5,150 nt of DNA from Pseudomonadota bacterium (GTDB lineage Bacteria; Pseudomonadota; Gammaproteobacteria; Burkholderiales; Casimicrobiaceae). Every line of letters starts with the position of its first letter. The stretch's first letter is position 1. Under the pieces are notes generated by a model that worked only from the letters and a program-made list of their open reading frames with translations, had not been told where the DNA came from and did not search any database. The stretch is from positions 1 through 5,150 of the forward strand of contig JAKLIE010000172.1 of assembly GCA_022709775.1 (NCBI GenBank). The letters are read 5' to 3'. Positions 1 through 5,150 of the stretch are shown here, one piece after another. The position numbers and the translations under genes are program-made.

Positions 1-319
1 GCTGCTCGCGAACGACGGCGCGCTCGACGGCCGTCAGATCATCCCCGCCGAGTGGGTGCGCACGGCGACCACGCCGCCGTCGCCCCGTTTCGAGCCGGGG
101 CAGACCGGCGAGCTCTACGGCTACGGCTACCAGACCTGGGTCGTCTCGTCCGGGCGCGAGCGCCAGTTCGCACTGTGGGGACTGCGCGGGCAGAACGTCT
201 TCGTCGATCCCGCGCGGAAGCTCGTGCTGGTGGTCACGTCGGCGGGCGCGCTCGGCGATGCCGGGAGCGGCGAGCGACTGTCGCTCTGGTACGGGGTCGT
301 CGACAGCGTGGGTCGTTGA
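1..319 (+). CDS. Serine hydrolase, class C beta-lactamase/PBP-like fold (C-terminal part; start lies left of the window)
   Basis: The frame is open from the left edge (first whole codon at base 2) and ends with TGA at 317-319, leaving 105 C-terminal residues. The piece opens with LLANDGALDGRQIIPAEWV, the helix and loop typical of the PF00144 (beta-lactamase family) serine hydrolases. Next come YGYGYQTWV (about residues 40-48) and then WGLRGQNVFVDPARKLVLVV (from residue 59). In this family the G-x-R-G-Q strand stands where classical class C enzymes carry KTG, next to the active site; the 6-aminohexanoate-dimer hydrolase/esterase branch has a similar pattern. The nucleophile motif (SxxK) and the YxN-type motif would lie upstream, outside the window, so catalytic competence and cell location cannot be judged. 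The substrate is unknown: this fold includes esterases, D-aminopeptidases, amide hydrolases and true beta-lactamases, and nothing here argues for antibiotic resistance. The family call is firm; a more specific function is not supported. Confidence 0.88.
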   Translation, partial: LLANDGALDGRQIIPAEWVRTATTPPSPRFEPGQTGELYGYGYQTWVVSSGRERQFALWGLRGQNVFVDPARKLVLVVTSAGALGDAGSGERLSLWYGVVDSVGR

Positions 320-322
320 GGA

Positions 323-410
323 GAATGGGCTCTGAGACGGAACCCCGCCACCGGGGGCAGGCACCAGGCCACCCGGCCATGCGCCGACGGGCTCGTCCCT
401 GACCCCATTC
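323..410. repeat. REP/MITE-like element with imperfect 16-bp inverted arms
   Basis: The left arm GAATGGGCTCTGAGAC (323-338) and the right arm GTCCCTGACCCCATTC (395-410) match as inverted repeats at 13 of 16 positions. The next inner pair (339/394) also matches. The 56 bases between them contain two further small hairpins: CCCCG/CGGGG at 343-347 and 352-356 around a 4-base loop, and GGCC/GGCC at 367-370 and 375-378 around a 4-base loop. The element starts 3 bp after the hydrolase stop codon, a usual place for REP-type intergenic palindromes in proteobacteria. It encodes no plausible protein. As RNA it would fold into one branched stem that could stabilise the 3' end of the hydrolase message. 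There is no T-run after it, so it does not look like a standard intrinsic terminator. That it is a dispersed repeat is inferred from structure and position, because only one copy lies in the window. Confidence 0.5.
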
Positions 411-458
411 GCCGTCGCCGCCGCGCCATCATTCATCAGCGTTTCGCCATTCCCCGCC

Positions 459-488
459 CTGCCCCGCCGTCGCGCGAAGTGATCTAAT
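459..488 (+). promoter_or_regulatory. Weak sigma70-type promoter candidate for the macroglobulin gene
   Basis: TCTAAT at 483-488 matches five of six bases of the -10 consensus and is a rare A/T island in this GC-rich spacer. Eighteen bases upstream, CTGCCC at 459-464 matches only three of six -35 positions. If used, it would give a leader of roughly 115 nt. This is a weak, composition-based guess; an activator-dependent or alternative-sigma promoter would look different. Confidence 0.22.
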
Positions 489-497
489 CGCGGTCGA

Positions 498-521
498 CGC
501 GGCGCACGCCCGGGCGCCGCG
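498..521 (+). other. GC-rich hairpin in the macroglobulin leader
   Basis: CGCGGCGC (498-505) and GCGCCGCG (514-521) are perfect 8-bp inverted repeats around the 8-base loop ACGCCCGG. The stem is entirely G-C, so it should be stable in RNA. Within the same span CGCCCGGGCG (507-516) is a 10-bp palindrome that could form a competing structure. No T-run follows, so it is not an intrinsic terminator. It may be a leader structure or protein-binding site, or only a by-product of the base composition. Confidence 0.35.
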
Positions 522-609
522 GCGGGGGAGCGGCGGTGCCGGCCTGGTCGACACCGCGAGCTTGCGATCCCGCATTCCCGCCGGGCTCCGCGAACGCGAA
601 CCCGCCGCC

Positions 610-3600
610 ATGCCCGCCTCCCGCCTCCTCGTCGCCGCCCTCGTCTCGCTCGCCGCGACCGCCGCCCTCGCCCAGCCGGTCGAGCAGTTCAGCCCGCAGG
701 GCGAAGTCAAGGGCGTGCGGCAGGTCACCGCGCGCTTCGCGAAGCCGATGGTGGCATTCGGCGATCCGCGGCTGCCGGACCCGTTCGAGATCGACTGCGC
801 CGAGAAGGGCTCGGGGCGCTGGACGGACACGCGCAACTGGGTCTACGACTTCGCGCGCGACCTGCCGGCGGGCGTGCGCTGCGCGTTCGCGCTCAAATCC
901 GGCCTCGCCGCCGCCGACGGCTCCGCGATCGCAGGGGGACAGCGCTTCGCGTTCTCGACCGGCGGCCCCGCGATCGTGCGCAGCCTCCCGTGGGAAGGCT
1001 CGCGCATCGACGAGAACCAGGTGTTCGTCCTGGGACTCGACGCGCCGGCGAAGCCGGAGACGATAGCCGCGAACGCGCGCTGCGTCGCGGCCGGCGTCAA
1101 CGAGGAGATCGGCGTGCGGCTCGTCACCGGCGACGAGCGGAAGACGATCCTCGACAACCGCAAGTCGTTCGCGGCGTCGTACCTGCGGATGATGCTCGTC
1201 GACGGCGACGAAGGACGCACGCGCGGCTTCCTGTTCCGGCTGCCGACGACCGGCAGCGACCAGGACCGATTCCTCCGGCTGCGCGACGCGCCCGACTCTC
1301 CGCTCGTCACGCTCGCGTGCGCGCGCACGCTGCCCGCCGACGCCGAGGTGAAGCTCGTCTGGGGACGGGGCATCGCCGCGACGACGGGGGTGGCGACGAG
1401 CGCCGCGCGCGCGCTCGCGTTCAAGGTGCGGCCGACGTTCCGAGCGTCGTTCTCGTGCTCCCGCGTGAACAAGGACGCGCAGTGCATGCCGATCCTGCCG
1501 CTCTCGCTTTCCTTCTCGGCGCCGATCTCGAAGGCGGACGCCGAGCGCATCCGGCTCGTCGATGCGGCCAACAGGACGTATCCGCCAAGCGTGCCGAAGG
1601 ATGCCGACGGCACCGACGTCACGTCGCTCACGTTCGGCCCGGGCCTGCCCGAAAAGCAGCGCTTCCGCATCGAGCTGCCCGAGGGATTGAAGGACGACGC
1701 GGGGCGCACGCTCGCCAACGCGCGCTCGTTCCCGCTCACGGTGCGCACCGACGAGAACCCGCCGCTCGCGAAGTTCGCCGCCGACTTCGGCATCCTCGAG
1801 CGCGTGCTGCCGAAGAATGAGAAGCCGATGCTGCCGGTGACGGTGCGCAACGTCGAGCCGGCGCTCTCGGGCGCTTCGACCGTCGTGCGCCCGCCATCGG
1901 GTTCGGCGAAGGACGCGCCGATCCCGGGCAAGGTCGTCCGCATCGCGCCGGGCGACGACCTGTCGATCGTCGCGTGGTTCAAGCGGCTCGCGCACGCGAA
2001 CCGGATCGAGCGCGAGTACGACGACAAGACCGATCAGTGGACGGTCAAGCGCAACGGCTACGCCGAGTCGGTGTTCAACAGCGCCGACACGCTGGCGAAG
2101 ATCTCGGTGCCGAAGCCCGGCGGCGGCAAGGCGTTCGAGGTCGTCGGCATTCCGCTCGCCGCGGCGGGCTTCTACGTCGTCGAGCTCGCGAGCCCGAAGC
2201 TCGGTGCGGCGCTCAACGCCGACGCGAAGCCGTTCCACGTGCGCTCGGCCGCACTCGTCACCAACCTTTCGGTGCACGTGAAGCTCGGGCGCGAGTCGTC
2301 CCTCGTGTGGGTGACGCGGCTCTCGGACGCCACGGTCGTGCCCAACGCCGCGGTCGCGGTGCGCGACTGCAAGGGCAAGACGTACTGGGAGGGCCGCTCC
2401 GACGCGTCGGGCATCGCCCGCATCGCGACGCGGCTCCCCGAGCGCGAGGATCTGCCCGCCTGCGGCTTCGGCGACGCGATGACCGAGTACTTCGTCTCGG
2501 CGCGCACCGCGGACGACATGGCGTTCGCGTTCACGAGTTGGGGGGAGGGGATCGCGCCGTGGCGGTTCAACGTCCCGAGCGGGCGCTGGGAGGGGCCGTT
2601 CGTCGCGCACGCGGTGTTCGACCGCTCGCTCGTGCGCGGTGGCGAGACCGTGTCGATGAAACTGTTCGTGCGCGAGCAGATCGGCACCGGCTTCGCGCTC
2701 GTGCCGCGCACGGTGCTCGGCGAAACCCTCCTGGTCCGACACCAGGGATCGGAGAAGGAATACACGGTGCCGGTGCGCTGGGCGGGCGGCGGGTCGCCGC
2801 ACTCGGGCGAGGCGACGTTCGCGGTCCCGAAGGACGCGTTCGCCGGCAGCTACGAGGTCTACGTCGCCGGCGCGCTCTCGCCTCGCGGCGACTCGGGGGA
2901 GGGCCGGCACGCGGGCACGTTCCGGGTCGAGGCGTTCCGCGTGCCGCTGATGCGCGCGCGAATGCAGGCGGTCGGCACGCCGCTGGTGCGGCCGAAGGAC
3001 GTGAGCCTCGACGTGCAGGTCGACCACCTGTCGGGCGGGGGCGCCGCGGGTCTGCCGGTGACGCTGCGCACGCAGTCCGAGCGCAAGTCCGTGGCGTTCG
3101 ACGGCTACGACGACTTCGCATTCGCCGCCGGCGATGTCAAGGAAGGCCGCGAGGAGTTCGGCGACGCGTTCATGCGCGCGGGCGACTTCACGTTCGGCGA
3201 CCCGGACCTGGTCGACGAGGAGGGCAGCACGCCGAGGACCGTGCGCGGCACCACGCTCGCGATGACGCTCGACGCCGCGGGCGGCGCGCGCGCGACGGTG
3301 AAGGACGTCGAGACTTCCGACGAGCCGCAGGACCTCCTCGCCGAGCTCGAGTACCGCGACCCCAACGGGCAGACGCTGACCTCGTCGGCGCGCGTCGCGT
3401 TGTGGCCGTCGAAGGTCGTGCTGGGCATCAAGCCGGACACCTGGGCCGCGTCGAAAGACCGGCTCAGGTTCACGGTCGTCGCGGTCGACCTCGCGGGCAG
3501 GCCGCTTCCGGGCGTGCGCGTCGACACCGACGCGTTCCGGCGCCAGACGTTCTCGCATCGGCGACGCCTGATCGGCGGCTTCTACGCGTACGAGCACGGC

Positions 3601-5150
3601 CACGAGACGAAACGCGCGGGCGCGCTGTGCGAGGGCACGACCGACTCGCTGGGACTGCTGATCTGCGAGGCGAAGCCTCCGGCGACCGGCTACCTGATCC
3701 TGCGCGCGCGTGCGCGGGACGCCGATGGGCGTGCGACGGTGACGCGCGTCGACGCGTGGGTGGTCGCCGACGAAGACCAGTGGTTCGCAGCCTCCGACAA
3801 CGACCGCATCGACCTGTTGCCCGAAAAGAAGCGCTACGAGCCGGGCAGCGCCGCGCGCTTCCAGGTGCGCACGCCGTTCAGGGAAGCGACCGCGCTCGTG
3901 ACGGTCGAGCGCGAGGGCGTGCTCGACGCCTTCGTGACCGGCGTCGCGCGCGGCAATCCGGTGCTCGACGTTCCGCTCAAGGGGAACTACGCGCCCAACG
4001 TGTTCGTGTCGGCGCTGCTCGTGCGCGGGCGGATCGCCGATCCCGCGCCCACCGCGATGGTCGACCTCGCGAAGCCGTCGTTCCGGATGGGGCTCGCGGA
4101 GGTCAAGGTCGGCTGGTCCGCGCACGAGCTCGCGGTCAAGGTGACTCCGGATCGTCCGGTGTTCAGGGTGCGCGACAAGGCGACGGTCGCGATCGCGGTG
4201 CGCCGTCCCGACGGCAGCGCACCGCCGAAGGGCAGCGAGGTCGCGCTCGCGGCGGTCGACGAGGGATTGCTGGAGCTGTGGCCGAACGGTTCGTGGAAGC
4301 TCCTCGACGCGATGATGACGCGCCGCGGCGACGAGGTCGAGACGTCGACCGCGCAGATGCAGGTGATCGGCAAGCGGCACTTCGGCCGCAAGGCGGTCGC
4401 GCCGGGCGGCGGCGGCGGGCGCTCGTCGTCGCGCGAGCTGTTCGACACACTCCTGCTTTGGAAGGCGCGCGTGCCGCTCGACGACGCCGGCAACGCGACG
4501 GTCGAGGTGCCGCTCAACGACTCGCTGACCGCGTTCCGGATCGTCGCGGTCGCGTCGTCCGGCGCCGCGCTGTTCGGCACCGGCGAGGCGACGATCCGCT
4601 CGACGCAGGACGTCATGCTGCTCTCGGGGCTGCCGCAGCTCGTGCGCGAGGGGGACAAGTTCCGCGCGACGTTCATGGTGCGCAACGCGTCGCAGCGTCC
4701 GCTCGAGCTCGCGATCGAGGCGAAGGCGACGGCGGCGGGCAAGGCGCTCGGAGGGCTCGAACCGCGCACGCTCTCGCTCGCGGCCGGCGAGGCGCGCGAG
4801 ACGAGCTTTGAGGTGACCGCCCCGGTGAACGCGACGTCGATCGCGTGGCAGGTCGACGTCGCCGCGAAGGACGGCAGCGCGCGCGACTCGATGAAGGTGT
4901 CGCAACGGGTCGAGGCGGCGGTGCCCGACCGGATCTACCAGGCGACGATCCAGCAGGTGACCGCCCCGCAGTCGATCCCGGTCGAGCGGCCTGCCGACGC
5001 GATCCCCGGCCGCGGCGGCGTCGCGGTCCAGATGCAGGCGTCGCTCGCGGGCGAACTGCCGGGCGTGCGCGACTTCCTGCAGCGCTATCCGTACAGTTGC
5101 TTCGAGCAGCGCACCTCGATCGCGGTGGGGCTTCGCGACGCGAACCGCTG
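610..5150 (+). CDS. Large periplasmic alpha-2-macroglobulin family protein with CxEQ thioester (3' end beyond the window)
   Basis: This is a bacterial alpha-2-macroglobulin, a presumed periplasmic protease trap. About 1513 residues are visible with no stop or frameshift. ATG 610 is chosen because a Sec signal peptide follows directly: Arg5, hydrophobic core 6-20, likely cleavage after ALA (19-21). There is no lipobox Cys. No good Shine-Dalgarno is seen; TTG 562 is an alternative start. Approximate domains: Ig/MG-like N-terminal modules 22-540; an MG domain at about 549-640; MG2 (PF01835) from 668, with FDRSLVRGGETV at 670-681; further MG domains 772-1056, including an acidic loop at 831-871; the A2M_BRD region (PF07703) at about 1069-1223, with YEPG at 1076-1079, VEREGVLDAFV from 1099 and AAVDEGLLEL at 1214-1223; a bait-like segment 1236-1277; and the A2M domain (PF00207) from 1278, with VEVPLNDSLTAFRIVAVA. 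The thioester motif is Cys1497-Phe-Glu-Gln1500 within YPYSCFEQ. Only the start of the thioester domain is present. In E. coli YfhM the thioester Cys is near residue 1187, so this is the longer (~1900-2000 aa) class, extended mainly N-terminally. The family call is very secure; the trap role is inferred from relatives. Confidence 0.95.
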   Translation, partial: MPASRLLVAALVSLAATAALAQPVEQFSPQGEVKGVRQVTARFAKPMVAFGDPRLPDPFEIDCAEKGSGRWTDTRNWVYDFARDLPAGVRCAFALKSGLAAADGSAIAGGQRFAFSTGGPAIVRSLPWEGSRIDENQVFVLGLDAPAKPETIAANARCVAAGVNEEIGVRLVTGDERKTILDNRKSFAASYLRMMLVDGDEGRTRGFLFRLPTTGSDQDRFLRLRDAPDSPLVTLACARTLPADAEVKLVWGRGIAATTGVATSAARALAFKVRPTFRASFSCSRVNKDAQCMPILPLSLSFSAPISKADAERIRLVDAANRTYPPSVPKDADGTDVTSLTFGPGLPEKQRFRIELPEGLKDDAGRTLANARSFPLTVRTDENPPLAKFAADFGILERVLPKNEKPMLPVTVRNVEPALSGASTVVRPPSGSAKDAPIPGKVVRIAPGDDLSIVAWFKRLAHANRIEREYDDKTDQWTVKRNGYAESVFNSADTLAKISVPKPGGGKAFEVVGIPLAAAGFYVVELASPKLGAALNADAKPFHVRSAALVTNLSVHVKLGRESSLVWVTRLSDATVVPNAAVAVRDCKGKTYWEGRSDASGIARIATRLPEREDLPACGFGDAMTEYFVSARTADDMAFAFTSWGEGIAPWRFNVPSGRWEGPFVAHAVFDRSLVRGGETVSMKLFVREQIGTGFALVPRTVLGETLLVRHQGSEKEYTVPVRWAGGGSPHSGEATFAVPKDAFAGSYEVYVAGALSPRGDSGEGRHAGTFRVEAFRVPLMRARMQAVGTPLVRPKDVSLDVQVDHLSGGGAAGLPVTLRTQSERKSVAFDGYDDFAFAAGDVKEGREEFGDAFMRAGDFTFGDPDLVDEEGSTPRTVRGTTLAMTLDAAGGARATVKDVETSDEPQDLLAELEYRDPNGQTLTSSARVALWPSKVVLGIKPDTWAASKDRLRFTVVAVDLAGRPLPGVRVDTDAFRRQTFSHRRRLIGGFYAYEHGHETKRAGALCEGTTDSLGLLICEAKPPATGYLILRARARDADGRATVTRVDAWVVADEDQWFAASDNDRIDLLPEKKRYEPGSAARFQVRTPFREATALVTVEREGVLDAFVTGVARGNPVLDVPLKGNYAPNVFVSALLVRGRIADPAPTAMVDLAKPSFRMGLAEVKVGWSAHELAVKVTPDRPVFRVRDKATVAIAVRRPDGSAPPKGSEVALAAVDEGLLELWPNGSWKLLDAMMTRRGDEVETSTAQMQVIGKRHFGRKAVAPGGGGGRSSSRELFDTLLLWKARVPLDDAGNATVEVPLNDSLTAFRIVAVASSGAALFGTGEATIRSTQDVMLLSGLPQLVREGDKFRATFMVRNASQRPLELAIEAKATAAGKALGGLEPRTLSLAAGEARETSFEVTAPVNATSIAWQVDVAAKDGSARDSMKVSQRVEAAVPDRIYQATIQQVTAPQSIPVERPADAIPGRGGVAVQMQASLAGELPGVRDFLQRYPYSCFEQRTSIAVGLRDANR

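Larger units (their letters stand above)
320..609. other. Intergenic spacer between the hydrolase and the macroglobulin gene
   Basis: This 290-bp stretch has no supportable gene. Bases 323-410 are the inverted-arm element. Bases 425-455 are the least GC-rich part (CATCATTCATCAGCGTTTCG lies inside it) and are the natural place for a promoter or regulator site, though no clear operator palindrome is visible. Bases 490-609 are very GC-rich leader sequence with one strong hairpin. The frame of the downstream gene stays open back to TGA at 400-402, but no ATG occurs in that frame before 610, so the extra open sequence is taken as untranslated. Confidence 0.75.

Noticed and set aside
343..410. An intrinsic terminator for the hydrolase gene
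   Set aside because: The stems are GC-rich and well placed, but no T-run follows any of them. The sharp outer arms fit a repeat element better, though some 3'-end protection is possible.
127..432. A minus-strand open frame covering the hydrolase end and the inverted-arm element
   Set aside because: It is antisense to the conserved hydrolase C-terminus and its product shows no family features. The part over the element is explained by the palindromic repeat.
536..1066. A plus-strand frame starting at GTG 536, with the GGGGGAG run just upstream
   Set aside because: The purine run is suggestive, but the product is Pro/Ser/Arg-rich nonsense and runs out of frame through the signal peptide and first domain of the macroglobulin.
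1974..4811. A 945-codon open frame in another plus-strand frame within the macroglobulin gene
   Set aside because: The product is almost wholly Arg, Ala and Gly with no domain signature, and it overlaps the well-supported frame. It is a composition artefact.
484..4905. A 1473-codon open frame on the minus strand opposite the macroglobulin gene
   Set aside because: Its product is extremely Arg/His/Ala/Glu-rich and low in complexity, with no recognisable domain. It is the antisense shadow expected when a high-GC gene leaves few stop codons on the other strand. The plus strand encodes an unmistakable family protein through the whole span.
5095..5109. A degenerate or inactive thioester site because the motif is CFEQ rather than the more familiar CGEQ or CLEQ
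   Set aside because: The second position is variable in this family; Cys, Glu and Gln are all present in the correct order, with the normal YPY lead-in.

Overview
The window is about 70% G+C by eye. It carries two same-strand genes, each cut by a window edge, separated by a 290-bp spacer. Base composition, the codon bias for G/C in third positions, and the style of both proteins suggest a high-GC proteobacterium, most likely a betaproteobacterium (Burkholderiales-like or uncultured). That assignment is inference; no rRNA or other marker is present.

Layout. (1) Bases 1-319 encode the C-terminal 105 residues of a serine hydrolase of the class C beta-lactamase / penicillin-binding-protein fold. 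(2) Bases 320-609 are non-coding. They hold a compact element bounded by imperfect 16-bp inverted arms that begins 3 bp after the hydrolase stop codon (REP/MITE-like), then a relatively AT-richer patch with a weak promoter candidate, then a strong GC hairpin in the leader of the next gene. (3) From 610 to the right edge, one uninterrupted frame encodes the first ~1513 residues of a very large exported bacterial alpha-2-macroglobulin (COG2373 type). It has a Sec signal peptide without a lipobox, a chain of macroglobulin-like domains, a bait-like segment, the A2M core domain, and an intact CxEQ thioester motif about 50 bp before the window ends.

Function. Bacterial alpha-2-macroglobulins are thought to trap proteases that enter the periplasm: the bait segment is cut, the molecule rearranges, and the thioester links covalently to the attacker. 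In related genomes they often sit beside pbpC (PBP1C), so a pbpC gene beyond the right edge would be expected; it is not visible here. There is no clear functional link between the hydrolase and the macroglobulin, and the element between them suggests separate transcription units.

I found no tRNA, rRNA, CRISPR array, transposase or phage gene. Very long open frames on the minus strand and in the other plus frames overlap the macroglobulin gene; they are composition artefacts. I do not see an undescribed system here. The most useful items for follow-up are the inter-arm repeat element, the non-lipoprotein thioester macroglobulin, and the regular pairing of its cysteines.
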